DNA of 64,000 bases, taken from assembly GCA_035645145.1 (NCBI GenBank), contig DASQNC010000048.1, positions 53,517 to 117,516 of the forward strand, written 5' to 3'. Every line of letters begins with the position of its first letter. Position 1 is the stretch's first letter. This document shows positions 26,942-36,604 of the stretch, in pieces. The notes under the pieces were generated by a model. It saw nothing but the letters and a program-made list of their open reading frames with translations. It did no database searches and had not been told where the DNA came from. The position numbers and the translations under genes were made by a program. This DNA comes from Azospirillaceae bacterium (lineage in GTDB: Bacteria; Pseudomonadota; Alphaproteobacteria; Azospirillales; Azospirillaceae).

Positions 26942-28080
26942 ACCCGAACGCGAACGGCCCCATCCTGTTGGCCGCCGGCGGCACCGGCGGGCACCTGTTC
27001 CCGGCCGAAGCGCTGGCGCGCGAATTGATCGGTCGCGGCCGCAAGGTGGTGTTGGTCACCGACCGGCGCGGCGGCACCTTCGCCAGCCTGCCCGACGTGG
27101 CGGTCGAGCGCATCCGCTCGGCCACCGTCATGCCCGGTCTGGTCGGCAAGGCGCGCACCGCGGTCGAACTGGCCGTCGGCACCCTCCAGGCGCTGCGGCT
27201 GATCGCGCGCCTGAAGCCGGCGGCCGTCGTCGGCTTCGGCGGCTATCCGTCGCTGCCGACCGGCTACGCCGCCCGGCGAACCGGCGTGCCGCTGGTTCTG
27301 CACGAGCAGAACGCGGTGCTCGGCCGCGCCAACCGGCTCCTGGCACCGGGGGCACGGCGGATCTGCACCTCGTTCGGGACCGTCGCGGGCCTGGGCGAGG
27401 CCGACCGGACGAAGCTGGTGCACACCGGCAACCCGGTCCGTTCGGCCATTGCGGCGTTGCGCGACCTGCCCTACCCCGCACCCGATCAGGACGGCCCGTT
27501 CCGCCTGCTGGTCACCGGCGGCAGCCAGGGGGCCAAGGTGTTCAGCGAAGTGGTGCCCGAAGCGGTGCGCCTGCTGCCCGGCCACCTGCGCGCACGCCTG
27601 TCGATCGTCCAGCAGGCCCGGCCGGAAACGCTGGAAGCCGCACAAGCCCTGTACGCGGACGTCGGCGCCCGGGTTGAACTGGCCCCGTTCTTCGCCGACA
27701 TGGCGGACCGGCTGGCGGCCTGCCATCTCATGATCTGCCGGGGCGGCGCATCGACGGTGACGGAACTGGCCGCCGCGGGCCGGCCGGCGATCCTGATCCC
27801 CTACCCGCACGCCATCGCCGACGAGCAGACCGCCAACGCCGAGCAGTTCGCGGCGGCGGGCGGCGGCTGGGTGATGCCCCAGTCCGCCTTCACGCCGGAA
27901 GCGCTTGCCGCCCGGTTGCAGGCGCTGATGACCTTGCCGGAAACGCTTTCCAAGGCCGCGGCCGCCGCCCGGACCTTTGGTATCGTGGATGCGGCGGCGC
28001 GGCTGGCCGACACCGTCGTCGGCCTCCTGCCCGCGAACGGGAACCATGCGGACCGTGCGGTCCGGGAGGCTGCGGAATGA
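26938..28080 (+). CDS. murG: Lipid II synthase MurG
   Basis: 380 residues, GT-B fold. Transfers GlcNAc to lipid I at the inner membrane surface. The N-terminal [10 protein letters not shown] loop, [17 protein letters not shown] and the C-terminal G-G-A-S-T-V-T-E-L and P-Y-P-H-A-x-x-D-E-Q-T-x-N-A motifs are present. Overlaps ftsW and murC by ATGA. Confidence 0.96.
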   Translation: MNPNANGPILLAAGGTGGHLFPAEALARELIGRGRKVVLVTDRRGGTFASLPDVAVERIRSATVMPGLVGKARTAVELAVGTLQALRLIARLKPAAVVGFGGYPSLPTGYAARRTGVPLVLHEQNAVLGRANRLLAPGARRICTSFGTVAGLGEADRTKLVHTGNPVRSAIAALRDLPYPAPDQDGPFRLLVTGGSQGAKVFSEVVPEAVRLLPGHLRARLSIVQQARPETLEAAQALYADVGARVELAPFFADMADRLAACHLMICRGGASTVTELAAAGRPAILIPYPHAIADEQTANAEQFAAAGGGWVMPQSAFTPEALAARLQALMTLPETLSKAAAAARTFGIVDAAARLADTVVGLLPANGNHADRAVREAAE

Positions 28081-29495
28081 GGGCGATGCCACTCACCATC
28101 GGTACGATGCACTTCGTCGGCATCGGCGGCATCGGAATGAGCGGGATTGCCGAGATCCTGCACAATCTCGGCTATTCCGTGCAGGGCTCGGACATCGCCG
28201 ACAACTACAATGTCAAGCGCCTGCGCGCGCTGGGCATCCCGGTCGCCATCGGCCACCGGGCCGAAAACCTGGGCAGCGCCTCCGTGGTGGTCATCTCGTC
28301 CGCGGTGAAGCGCGACAACCCCGAGGTGGTCGCCGCCCGCCAGGCGCTGATCCCGGTGGTGCGCCGCGCCGAGATGCTGGCCGAGCTGATGCGCCTGAAG
28401 TGGTCCATCGCCATCGGCGGAACCCATGGCAAGACCACGACCACCTCGATGATCGCGGCCATGCTGGAAGGCGCCGGGACGGATCCGACCGTGATCAACG
28501 GCGGCATCATCAACGCCTATGGCACCAACGCCCGCCTGGGGGCCGGCGACTGGATGGTGGTCGAGAGCGACGAAAGCGACGGCAGCTTCACCAAGCTGCC
28601 CGCGACCATCGCGGTCGTCACCAACATCGACCCCGAGCACCTGGACTTCTACGGCAACTTCGACAAGCTGCGCGACGCGTTCGACAGCTTCGTCCAGAAC
28701 ATCCCCTTCTACGGCTTCGCCGCCCTGTGCCTCGACCATCCCGAGGTGCAGGCGATGATCCCGCGGGTCTCCGACCGCCGCATCGTGACCTACGGCTTCT
28801 CGCCCCAGGCCGACGTGCGCGCGGTCAATGTGGAGCTGTCGCCCGCGGGCGCCCGCTACGACGTCGCCCTGTCCGAGCGGATGAGCACGGAATTCACCGG
28901 GATCAAGGACATGGTCCTGCCCATGTTCGGCCAGCACAACGTCCAGAACTCGCTGGCGGCCATCGCGGTGGGCGTGGAAATGGGGCTGGCGCCCGAAGCC
29001 ATCCGCGAGAGCCTGGGCCGGTTCCAGGGCGTCAAGCGCCGCTTCACCATCACCGGCACATCGAACGGCGTCACCGTGGTCGACGACTACGGCCACCACC
29101 CGGTCGAGATCGCGGCCGTGCTGCGGGCGGCCCGGCAGGCGACCCAGGGCCGCATCATCGCGGTCGTCCAGCCGCACCGCTACACGCGCCTGTCCACCCT
29201 GTTCAACGAGTTCTGCACCTGCTTCAACGACGCCGACGCCGTGGTGGTGGCCGACGTCTACGAGGCCGGCGAGCAGCCCATCGAGGGGGCGACCAGGGAT
29301 GCGCTGGTGGAAGGCCTGCGGCTGCACGGACACCGCCATGTTTTGGCCCTGGAAAGTCCTGATCATCTGCCGTCCGTGATCCACGGCATGGCGCACCCCG
29401 GCGACCTGGTGGTGTGCCTCGGCGCCGGAAGCATCACGACCTGGGCAAACGCCCTCCCCGGCCAGCTCGACCAGCTGTCCGGCACCCGCCGCTAG
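28077..29495 (+). CDS. murC: UDP-MurNAc L-alanine ligase MurC
   Basis: 472 residues. First Mur ligase, adding L-Ala to UDP-MurNAc. Seen: [12 protein letters not shown] at the N-terminus, P-loop G115-[13 protein letters not shown], and D-D-Y-G-H-H-P in the last domain. Start at the ATGA overlap with murG; an ATG three codons later is also possible. murB follows after 11 bases. Confidence 0.96.
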   Translation: MRAMPLTIGTMHFVGIGGIGMSGIAEILHNLGYSVQGSDIADNYNVKRLRALGIPVAIGHRAENLGSASVVVISSAVKRDNPEVVAARQALIPVVRRAEMLAELMRLKWSIAIGGTHGKTTTTSMIAAMLEGAGTDPTVINGGIINAYGTNARLGAGDWMVVESDESDGSFTKLPATIAVVTNIDPEHLDFYGNFDKLRDAFDSFVQNIPFYGFAALCLDHPEVQAMIPRVSDRRIVTYGFSPQADVRAVNVELSPAGARYDVALSERMSTEFTGIKDMVLPMFGQHNVQNSLAAIAVGVEMGLAPEAIRESLGRFQGVKRRFTITGTSNGVTVVDDYGHHPVEIAAVLRAARQATQGRIIAVVQPHRYTRLSTLFNEFCTCFNDADAVVVADVYEAGEQPIEGATRDALVEGLRLHGHRHVLALESPDHLPSVIHGMAHPGDLVVCLGAGSITTWANALPGQLDQLSGTRR

Positions 29496-29506
29496 GAGAC
29501 CCGGCG

Positions 29507-30445
29507 ATGAGCGCCGCTCCCGCCCCCAACGGCCACCTGATCGAACGCCTGCCGCCGGTCCGCGGCCGCATCAGTGCGGACGCACCGCTGGCACCGCTGA
29601 CCTGGTTCCGTGTCGGCGGCCCGGCCGAGGTGCTGTTCCGCCCGGCCGACGTCGAGGATCTGGCGCAATTCCTGGCCGGCTGCCCTGCCGACGTGCCGGT
29701 GACGGTGATCGGCGTGGCGAGCAACCTGCTGGTCCGCGATGGCGGCGTCCGCGGCGTGGTCGTCCGCCTGGGCGGGTCCTTCGGCCGGATCGAGGTGGAC
29801 GGGGGGGCCATCACCGCCGGGGCCGCGGCGCTGGACCTGACCGTGGCGCAGACGGCGCAACAGGCGGGTGTGGCCGGGCTGGAGTTCCTGGCAGGCATTC
29901 CCGGCACCATCGGCGGGGCCGTCCGCATGAACGGCGGCGCCTATGGCCGCGAGATCAAGGACGTGCTGACGGAAGCCACCGTGGTGGACCGCCACGGCAA
30001 CGTCCGTACCCGGACGCTGGCCGAGCTGGGCCTGTCCTACCGGCATTCGGCCTTCCCGGCGGACGAGATCGTGGTGGGGACGGTCCTGCGGGGCGAGGCG
30101 GGGGATCCGGCCACGATCGGCGCGGCCATCGCCTCGATCCAGCAGGCCCGGTCCGACAGCCAGCCGGTCCGTGCGCGCACCGGCGGATCGACCTTCGCCA
30201 ATCCCGACGGCGCCAAGGCGTGGGAGCTGATCGACAAGGCCGGCTGCCGCGGCCTGACCATCGGCGGCGCCCAGGTCTCCGAGAAGCACTGCAACTTCCT
30301 GCTGAACACCGGCGCCGCCACCGCCGGCGACATCGAAGCCCTGGGCGAGGAGGTCCGCCGCCGCGTGCGCGAAGCCTCGGGCATCGAGCTGCGCTGGGAG
30401 ATCAAGCGCATCGGCGTTCCCGCCAACGGGGAGACACGGGCATGA
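29507..30445 (+). CDS. murB: UDP-N-acetylenolpyruvoylglucosamine reductase MurB
   Basis: 312 residues, FAD-dependent, making UDP-MurNAc. The ATG at 29507 has AGGAGA eight bases before it; the frame is open upstream, but that part duplicates murC in another frame. Seen: T-W-F-R-V-G-G-P-A, the FAD segment G-V-A-S-N-L-L-V-R-D-G-G, A-G-I-P-G-T-I-G-G-A-V-R-M-N-G-G-A-Y-G, G-S-T-F-A-N-P and the catalytic region S-E-K-H-C-N-F. The S-Y-R-H-S-A-F loop indicates a type II-like short form. ATGA overlap with ddl. Confidence 0.95.
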   Translation: MSAAPAPNGHLIERLPPVRGRISADAPLAPLTWFRVGGPAEVLFRPADVEDLAQFLAGCPADVPVTVIGVASNLLVRDGGVRGVVVRLGGSFGRIEVDGGAITAGAAALDLTVAQTAQQAGVAGLEFLAGIPGTIGGAVRMNGGAYGREIKDVLTEATVVDRHGNVRTRTLAELGLSYRHSAFPADEIVVGTVLRGEAGDPATIGAAIASIQQARSDSQPVRARTGGSTFANPDGAKAWELIDKAGCRGLTIGGAQVSEKHCNFLLNTGAATAGDIEALGEEVRRRVREASGIELRWEIKRIGVPANGETRA

Positions 30446-31377
30446 GCGGCGCCGAACTCAACACGACGCACGTCGCGGTCCTCATGGGCGGCTGGTCCGC
30501 CGAGCGCGAGGTGTCGCTGGTCAGCGGCGCCGCGGTGTGCCGCGCGCTGGAGACGCGGGGCTACCGCGTGACCGCGGTGGATGTGCAACGGGACCTGGAA
30601 GGGTTGCTGAAGGCGCTGACACCGAAGCCGGACGTGGTGTTCAACGCCCTGCACGGCCGCGGCGGCGAGGACGGCACCGTGCAGGGCGTCCTGGAGTTCC
30701 TGGGCGTCCCCTATACCCACTCCGGCGTCATGGCCTCGGCCATTGCCATGGACAAGCCCGCGACCAAGGACATCCTGCGCGCCCACGGCGTGCAGAGCCC
30801 GCGGGGCAAGGTCGTGCGCGCGGCGACGCTGGCGACCGAGGATCCGCTGCCCCGCCCCTACGTGGCGAAACCCACCAACGAGGGTTCGACCGTGGGCGTG
30901 CGCATCGTCCGCAGGAACGACAACAACCCGCCCGAGGACGAGGGGCTTTCGGCCGAGCGCGACGTCCTGGTCGAGGAGTACATCCCCGGTCGCGACCTGA
31001 CCGTCAGCGTCATGGGCGACCGTGCCCTGACGGTGACCGAAATCAAGGCGCACAGCGGGTTCTACGACTACACGGCGAAGTACACCGAGGGCCACGCGGT
31101 CCACACCGTGCCTGCGGAAATTCCCGACGCGGTGGCCCAGCTCGCGATGGATTACGCCCGCATCGCCCACCATGTACTCGGCTGCACCGGCGTGACGCGC
31201 AGCGACTTCCGGTGGGACGACACCAAGCCCGGCACCGAGGGCCTGTATTTCCTGGAAATCAACACGCAGCCGGGCATGACACCCCTGTCACTTGTGCCCG
31301 AACAGGCGGCCTACTGCGGCATCTCGTTCGAGGATCTGGTCGTGTGGATGGTGGAGCACGCGAGATGCCCCGCCTGA
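30442..31377 (+). CDS. ddl: D-alanine-D-alanine ligase
   Basis: 311 residues, ATP-grasp fold. Makes the D-Ala-D-Ala dipeptide used by MurF. Seen: V-L-M-G-G-W-S-A-E-R-E-V-S, H-G-R-G-G-E-D-G-T-V-Q-G, Y-T-H-S-G-V-M-A-S-A, V-A-K-P-T-N-E-G-S-T-V-G-V, and the metal site F-L-E-I-N-T-Q-P-G-M-T. The Y-T-H-S-G serine and Tyr of the substrate site are kept. Start in ATGA overlap with murB; its end overlaps ftsQ by 13 bases. Confidence 0.96.
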   Translation: MSGAELNTTHVAVLMGGWSAEREVSLVSGAAVCRALETRGYRVTAVDVQRDLEGLLKALTPKPDVVFNALHGRGGEDGTVQGVLEFLGVPYTHSGVMASAIAMDKPATKDILRAHGVQSPRGKVVRAATLATEDPLPRPYVAKPTNEGSTVGVRIVRRNDNNPPEDEGLSAERDVLVEEYIPGRDLTVSVMGDRALTVTEIKAHSGFYDYTAKYTEGHAVHTVPAEIPDAVAQLAMDYARIAHHVLGCTGVTRSDFRWDDTKPGTEGLYFLEINTQPGMTPLSLVPEQAAYCGISFEDLVVWMVEHARCPA

Positions 31378-32249
31378 CCGGCACCACCAGGACCAAGGCG
31401 AAGGCGCTCGACGCCAAGCGCTCCGCGCGCGTCGGCCGTCGGCGTGCCGGACGCTCGTGGCTTGGCGCCACCGCCCGCACGTTTGCCTGGCTGGCGCCGC
31501 TGGCCGGGGTGGCCGGCACGGCGGGGTGGTTCTTCGTATCCGGCACCGCCGACCGTGTGGCGGCCGACGCGACCGAACGGCTGCTGGCCTGGACGGCGGA
31601 CGCGGGCCTGCGGGTGGGCGAGGTGATGCTCGAGGGCCGCGCCGGGACCCGCCGCGAGGAGGTCATGTTCGCGCTGGGCGTCCAACGCGGCGATCCGATC
31701 CTGGCCTTCGATCCCTACGCCGCCCAGAAGGAGCTGGAACAGATCCCCTGGGTGTCCGCGGCGGAGGTCGAGCGCCGCCTGCCCGACCTGATCTACGTGC
31801 GGCTGCTGGAGCGCCGCCCCCTCGCCCTGTGGCAGAGCGAGGGCAAGATGGCCGTCATCGACGAGGACGGGATCGTCCTCACCGACCAGGACCTGGGCCG
31901 CTTCCACGGCCTGCCGCTCGTCGTGGGCAAAGGGGCGGCCCCGCACGCGCAGGCGCTGATCGCGGGGCTGGCCGACGCCCCGGCGATTGCCAATCGTCTG
32001 GCCGCCGCCGTCTGGGTCGGCGATCGCCGGTGGGACCTGCGGCTCGACAACGGCGTCACCATCCGCCTGCCCGAGGACGGCCTGTCCCGGGCCATCGCAC
32101 GCCTGGTCGAGGCCGAGGCGCGGGCCCCGTTCCTGGACAAGGACATCGTCGCCGTCGACCTGCGCCAGGGCGACCGCATGGTGGTCCAACTCACCAACAG
32201 TGCCGCCGAGCGGATCCGCCCGCCACCCCCGCCGCAACGCCGCTCTTGA
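31365..32249 (+). CDS. ftsQ: Cell division protein FtsQ
   Basis: 294 residues. A basic cytoplasmic tail (about 1-35), one membrane helix (about 40-62) and a periplasmic part: POTRA domain (about 80-150, with L-E-G-R... and I-P-W-V-S-A-A-E-V-E-R-R-L-P) and the FtsQ beta domain (about 150-280). FtsQ links FtsL/FtsB to the early divisome. A proline-rich tail (P-P-P-P-P) ends the protein. The ATG lies inside the end of ddl. Confidence 0.93.
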   Translation: MPRLTGTTRTKAKALDAKRSARVGRRRAGRSWLGATARTFAWLAPLAGVAGTAGWFFVSGTADRVAADATERLLAWTADAGLRVGEVMLEGRAGTRREEVMFALGVQRGDPILAFDPYAAQKELEQIPWVSAAEVERRLPDLIYVRLLERRPLALWQSEGKMAVIDEDGIVLTDQDLGRFHGLPLVVGKGAAPHAQALIAGLADAPAIANRLAAAVWVGDRRWDLRLDNGVTIRLPEDGLSRAIARLVEAEARAPFLDKDIVAVDLRQGDRMVVQLTNSAAERIRPPPPPQRRS

Positions 32250-32259
32250 GGATCGCGCC

Positions 32260-33534
32260 ATGAACCTTCCGATTGCAGGCGTGAGAAAGCCCAGGCGAAC
32301 AGCCCGCGGCGGCGTCATTGCGGCCCTGGACGTGGGCACCACCAAGGTCAGCTGCCTGATCGCCCGGGTGGACGAGCATGGCCAGCCGCGGGTGGCCGGC
32401 GTCGGCCATCAGATGTCGCACGGGGTGCGTGCCGGCGCCATCGTCGACATGGACGAGGCGGAGGCCGCCATCGGCGCGGCCGTGCAGGCGGCCGAGCAGA
32501 TGGCGCAGGAGACCATCCGCAGCGTCGTCGTGAACATGTCCGGCGGCCGGCCGACGTCCCAGACCATCGGGGCCGAGGTGGGGATCGGCGGGCGCGAGGT
32601 CACCGATGCGGACATGCGCCGGGCCATGCAGCAGACCCGCCAAATGGTGGGGAATGGCGACACCGCGGTGATCCACTCCATCCCGATCGGCTTCTCGCTG
32701 GACGGGGCCAAGGGCATCCGCGACCCGCGCGGCATGGTCGGCGACCGCCTGGGCGTGCAGTTGCACCTGGTGACGGCCGCCGGCTCGGCCCGGCGCAACC
32801 TGTCCACCTGCGTCGCCCGCTGCCATCTCGAGGTCGAGCAGTTCGTGGTCAGCCCGTACGCCGCGGGCCTCGCGGCCCTGGTCGAGGACGAGATGGACCT
32901 GGGCGTGACCCTGGTCGACATGGGCGGGGGCACCACGTCGATCGCCGTCTTCCTGGAAGGCAACATGGTGTTCGCCGACACGATCCCGGTCGGCGGCGCC
33001 CACGTGACAAGCGATATCGCGCGCGGGCTGACGACCTCGATCGCCCACGCCGAACGCATGAAGACGCTCTACGGCCATGCTATGACGTCGCCGGCCGACG
33101 AGCGCGAGACGATCACCGTCCCGCAGGTCGGCGAGGACGATGAGACGTTGGCAAACCAGGTTCCGAAGTCGCTGCTCGTCGGCATCATCCAGCCGCGCCT
33201 CGAAGAGATCTTCGAGCTGGTGCGGCACCGGCTGGAGCAGAGCGGCTTCTCAAAGGCAGCCGGCAGGCGTGTGGTCCTGACCGGCGGTGCAAGCCAGCTT
33301 CCGGGAACCCGGGAACTGGCCCAGCTGATCCTCGACAAGCAGGTCAGGCTTGGGCGTCCACTCCGCATCAAGGGGCTTGCGGATTCGGTCGCCGGTCCTG
33401 CCTTCGCCACGGCCGCGGGGCTCATCCAGTACGCTGTCATGCAGCCGCTGGAGATCCCGGCCGCCGGTACGTCGGCGGAGGCCCAGGGCAACCTGCTGAG
33501 CCGCGTTGGGCAGTGGCTCAGGGAAAACCTGTGA
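32260..33534 (+). CDS. ftsA: Cell division protein FtsA
   Basis: 424 residues, actin-like ATPase that ties FtsZ to the membrane. Phosphate 1 loop A-L-D-V-G-T-T-K near residue 23, [11 protein letters not shown] in the second half, and [11 protein letters not shown] at the adenosine site. The C-terminal amphipathic helix (V-G-Q-W-L-R-E-N-L) is the membrane anchor. TGAGGATC lies before the ATG; the gap from ftsQ is 10 bases. Confidence 0.96.
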   Translation: MNLPIAGVRKPRRTARGGVIAALDVGTTKVSCLIARVDEHGQPRVAGVGHQMSHGVRAGAIVDMDEAEAAIGAAVQAAEQMAQETIRSVVVNMSGGRPTSQTIGAEVGIGGREVTDADMRRAMQQTRQMVGNGDTAVIHSIPIGFSLDGAKGIRDPRGMVGDRLGVQLHLVTAAGSARRNLSTCVARCHLEVEQFVVSPYAAGLAALVEDEMDLGVTLVDMGGGTTSIAVFLEGNMVFADTIPVGGAHVTSDIARGLTTSIAHAERMKTLYGHAMTSPADERETITVPQVGEDDETLANQVPKSLLVGIIQPRLEEIFELVRHRLEQSGFSKAAGRRVVLTGGASQLPGTRELAQLILDKQVRLGRPLRIKGLADSVAGPAFATAAGLIQYAVMQPLEIPAAGTSAEAQGNLLSRVGQWLRENL

Positions 33535-33577
33535 CGTCGGGGCGGTACACTTCTCCAAGGGGCCAAGGAGGTACGTA

Positions 33578-35245
33578 ATGATTTCCCTTAGCGTTCCGCA
33601 GATGGAAAACGATCTGCGCCCGCGCATCACCGTCTTCGGTGTCGGCGGCGCCGGCGGCAATGCCGTCAACAACATGATCCGCGCCTGCCTGGAAGGCGTG
33701 GACTTCGTGGTGGCCAACACCGACGCGCAGGCCATCAAGGGCAGCCTCGCCGACAAGCGCATCCAGCTCGGTTCGACGATCACGCGCGGCCTGGGGGCAG
33801 GCTCGCGTCCGGACGTCGGCCGTGCCGCCGCCGAAGAGGCCCTGGAAGACATCATGGCCTGCCTGGAAGGCGCCAACATGGCCTTCATCACCGCCGGCAT
33901 GGGCGGTGGCACCGGCACGGGGGCGGCGCCGGTGATCGCGCGCGCGGCGCGTGAGCAAGGGATCCTGACTGTCGGCGTGGTGACCAAGCCCTTCCACTTC
34001 GAAGGCGGCCACCGCATGCGCCTGGCCGAAGCGGGGATCCAGGAACTCCAGCAGTTCGTGGACACCCTCATCATCATCCCGAACCAGAACCTGTTCCGGA
34101 TCGCCAACGAGAAGACGACCTTCGCGGACGCCTTCAAGATGGCCGACGACGTGCTGCATTCGGGCGTGCGCGGCGTCACCGACCTGATGGTCATGCCGGG
34201 CCTGATCAACCTCGACTTCGCCGACATCCGTGCGGTGATGAGCGAGATGGGCAAGGCGATGATGGGGACGGGCGAGGCCACCGGCGACCGCCGCGCCATC
34301 GACGCCGCCGAGGCCGCCATCTCGAACCCGCTGCTCGACGATGTGTCGATGAAGGGCGCCCGGGGCGTGCTCATCAACATCACCGGCGGCCTGGACATGA
34401 CCCTGTTCGAGGTCGACGAGGCGGCCAACCGCATCCGCGACGAGGTCGATCCGGACGCCAACATCATCTTCGGCTCCACCTTCGACGAGAGCATGGAAGG
34501 CCGGATGCGGGTCTCGGTGGTCGCCACCGGCATCGACGCCGCCGCCATCGGCCGCCCGAGCCAGCCGGCAACCTTCCAGGTCGTCGCCGGCGGCCGTACG
34601 CTGCCGACCAGGCCGGCCGCCCCGGCGCCCGGCCAAGCCGTCGCCCGCGCCGAGCCCTCGCTGGCCTCGGCCCTGCACACGCCGAGCGGCTCGACCCAGG
34701 TGGGCGTCGGCCAAGCCGCGGCCCCGAGCATGGCGGCTGCCTTCAACCAGATCGCTCCCCAGGTTGCCGCCCCCAGGGCCGAGCACGAGGCCGCCCCGGC
34801 CGCCGCACAGGCGCAGGCCGAGCCGGCTCCCGTGGCGCAATCGGAAACCCGCGCGGCCGCTCCGGCACAGGCGCCGTCCATCCAGCCGACGCCGGCGCTG
34901 CGCGGCGGCCAGGCCGGTAACAACTTCGTCGCACCGCGTCCGGCCGAGGCCGCGCCGCGCGCCGCTGGCGAAGCGGCGGTCCCGCGGTCCTCGCTGTTCC
35001 AGCGGGTGACCAGCACGGCCCGCACCCTGATGGGTGGCGCCCATGGCGAACAGCCGGCCCAGGCCCCGGTCCGCCAAGCGCCCCAGCCCGCCCCGGCGCG
35101 CCCCGCCGCGGCCCAACCGCCGGTGCAGCCGCACAGCCAGCCGGCCCAGCCCCGTCTCGACGCCCCCAAGCCCCACAACATGGGCTCGGCCGCCGAGGAC
35201 GACATGCTGGACATCCCCGCGTTCCTGCGGCGCCAAGCCAACTAA
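33578..35245 (+). CDS. ftsZ: Cell division GTPase FtsZ with long linker
   Basis: 555 residues, longer than the E. coli protein (383) but usual for this class. The tubulin-like core (about 10-325) has the signature G109-G-G-T-G-T-G115, N-T-D-A-Q-A and the T7 loop N-L-D-F-A-D. A linker of some 200 residues, rich in Ala, Pro, Gln and Arg and probably disordered, leads to the conserved C-terminal peptide [13 protein letters not shown] that binds FtsA and other partners. AAGGAGGT five bases before the ATG is the best ribosome site in the cluster, in line with FtsZ being needed in large amount. A strong terminator follows 16 bases after the stop. Confidence 0.97.
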   Translation: MISLSVPQMENDLRPRITVFGVGGAGGNAVNNMIRACLEGVDFVVANTDAQAIKGSLADKRIQLGSTITRGLGAGSRPDVGRAAAEEALEDIMACLEGANMAFITAGMGGGTGTGAAPVIARAAREQGILTVGVVTKPFHFEGGHRMRLAEAGIQELQQFVDTLIIIPNQNLFRIANEKTTFADAFKMADDVLHSGVRGVTDLMVMPGLINLDFADIRAVMSEMGKAMMGTGEATGDRRAIDAAEAAISNPLLDDVSMKGARGVLINITGGLDMTLFEVDEAANRIRDEVDPDANIIFGSTFDESMEGRMRVSVVATGIDAAAIGRPSQPATFQVVAGGRTLPTRPAAPAPGQAVARAEPSLASALHTPSGSTQVGVGQAAAPSMAAAFNQIAPQVAAPRAEHEAAPAAAQAQAEPAPVAQSETRAAAPAQAPSIQPTPALRGGQAGNNFVAPRPAEAAPRAAGEAAVPRSSLFQRVTSTARTLMGGAHGEQPAQAPVRQAPQPAPARPAAAQPPVQPHSQPAQPRLDAPKPHNMGSAAEDDMLDIPAFLRRQAN

Positions 35246-35261
35246 GGCGGCACGTCTGACA

Positions 35262-35300
35262 AAAGGGGGTGCCGGGCTTCCCGGCACCCCCTTTCTTTTC
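35262..35300 (+). terminator. Strong intrinsic terminator of the dcw operon
   Basis: A perfect 15-bp stem (35262-35276 with 35280-35294) and a three-base loop, followed by CTTTTC. It ends the mraZ-ftsZ transcript and isolates lpxC. Confidence 0.93.
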
Positions 35301-35421
35301 CATCCCCGGGGTTTCGGCCCCGTCCGAGCCCACAGTCGCGCACCACACCCGGGAGTACCACCCTTGGGTTGGGTGGACCTTTCCGTTCGCGTTCACCGGG
35401 CTTCGCAAGGAACAGGCACCC

Positions 35422-35563
35422 GTAACAATCGGTAACAAAGAGTGATTTGTGCCTTGCGGTGGGGATTGGTAGTCAGCAAATGCGCGGTTGGGGGCAGCCG
35501 CGCGACGGCCGTGGCGGAGGTTCCCCGGAACCGCCTGCCGACAGGCGGGACGTTCGACGTCCC
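35422..35563 (+). promoter_or_regulatory. lpxC upstream region: direct repeats and three hairpins
   Basis: GTAACAA occurs at 35422 and 35432, a 10-bp period. Closer to the gene, three hairpins lie end to end: GGTTCC/GGAACC (35519-35532), CCGCCTG/CAGGCGG (35531-35548) and GGGACGT/ACGTCCC (35547-35563). The last ends about 20 bases before the GGGAG ribosome site of lpxC. The arms overlap slightly, so alternative folds are possible. No clear -10/-35 pair was found in 35301-35518. Confidence 0.45.
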
Positions 35564-35593
35564 AGAACATTCAACTCCCCCGGGAGCACGGTT

Positions 35594-36520
35594 TTGCAGA
35601 ACCAGCAGACGCTGAAAAGCGCCATCCCCTGCACCGGCGTTGGCCTTCATTCGGGGGCCAAGGTGTCGATGACGCTTCGTCCGGCCGCTGCCGACACGGG
35701 CATCGTGTTCCGGCGCACGGATGTGCCTGCCGAAGCCGCGGAGATCCCCGCCCTCTGGAACCGGGTGGTCGACACCAAGCTGTGTACCGTGCTGGGCAAC
35801 GAGCACGGTGTGACGGTGGGCACGGTCGAACACCTGATGGCCGCGCTGCGCGGCTGCGGGATCGACAACTGCGTCATCGAATTGGACGGCCCCGAAATCC
35901 CGATCATGGATGGCAGCGCCGGGCCGTTCGTCTTCCTGATCGAAAGCGCCGGCATCGTCGAGCTGGCCGCACCGCGGCGTGCGATCCGCGTGCTGAAGCC
36001 GGTTTCCGTCGAGGACGGCGAGAAGTCGGCGGCGTACCACCCGGCACCCGTGGCCGGGTTCAACTTTGAAATCGACTTCGCCAGCGCCGCCGTGTCGCGC
36101 CAGCGCGGCAGCTTCCGGCTGGTCAGCGGCTCCTTCAAGCGCGAGCTGGCCCAGGCCCGCACCTTCGGCTTCCTGCACGAGGTCGAGGCGCTGCGGAAAA
36201 TGGGCTTGGCCCGCGGCGGCTCGATGGAGAACGCCATCGTCATCAGTGGCGACCGCGTCCTGAACGAGGGCGGCTTGCGCTTCCGCGATGAGTTCGTGCG
36301 CCACAAGATCCTGGACAGCGTCGGCGACCTGTATCTGGCCGGCCACCCGATCATCGGGCAGTTCACCGGCATCCGGTCCGGCCATGCGCTGAACAACCGG
36401 CTCCTGCACGCCCTGTTCGCGGACAGCGCCGCCTACCGGATCGAGACACTCTCGGCCGAGTCCGACGGCCGCGCCGCCGGTCGTTCCGGCACCACGCAGC
36501 CGGTGCTCGCCGCCGGCTGA
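35594..36520 (+). CDS. lpxC: UDP-3-O-acyl-N-acetylglucosamine deacetylase
   Basis: 308 residues from a TTG at 35594; no ATG or GTG in the right place exists, GGGAG lies seven bases upstream, and the family start (x-Q-x-Q-Q-T-L-K) begins exactly there. LpxC catalyses the first committed step of lipid A synthesis with a zinc ion. Zinc ligands H80 (T-V-E-H-L-M-A-A-L), H237 and D241 (R-H-K-I-L-D) are present, as are the general base E79 and H264. Length is normal. It has its own leader and terminator, so it is transcribed apart from ftsZ. Confidence 0.95.
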   Translation: MQNQQTLKSAIPCTGVGLHSGAKVSMTLRPAAADTGIVFRRTDVPAEAAEIPALWNRVVDTKLCTVLGNEHGVTVGTVEHLMAALRGCGIDNCVIELDGPEIPIMDGSAGPFVFLIESAGIVELAAPRRAIRVLKPVSVEDGEKSAAYHPAPVAGFNFEIDFASAAVSRQRGSFRLVSGSFKRELAQARTFGFLHEVEALRKMGLARGGSMENAIVISGDRVLNEGGLRFRDEFVRHKILDSVGDLYLAGHPIIGQFTGIRSGHALNNRLLHALFADSAAYRIETLSAESDGRAAGRSGTTQPVLAAG

Positions 36521-36554
36521 CCCCGACCCTCGTTTCACAGGCACCGGCATGACC

Positions 36555-36590
36555 GCGGGGCCCGTCCGGTTGGTATCGGACGGGCCCCGC
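36555..36590 (+). terminator. Terminator hairpin after lpxC
   Basis: A perfect 14-bp G/C-rich stem (36555-36568 with 36577-36590) and 8-base loop, followed by ACTATTT. The T run is short, so some read-through to the next gene, 14 bases on, is possible. Confidence 0.7.
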
Positions 36591-36604
36591 ACTATTTGCA
36601 GGAC

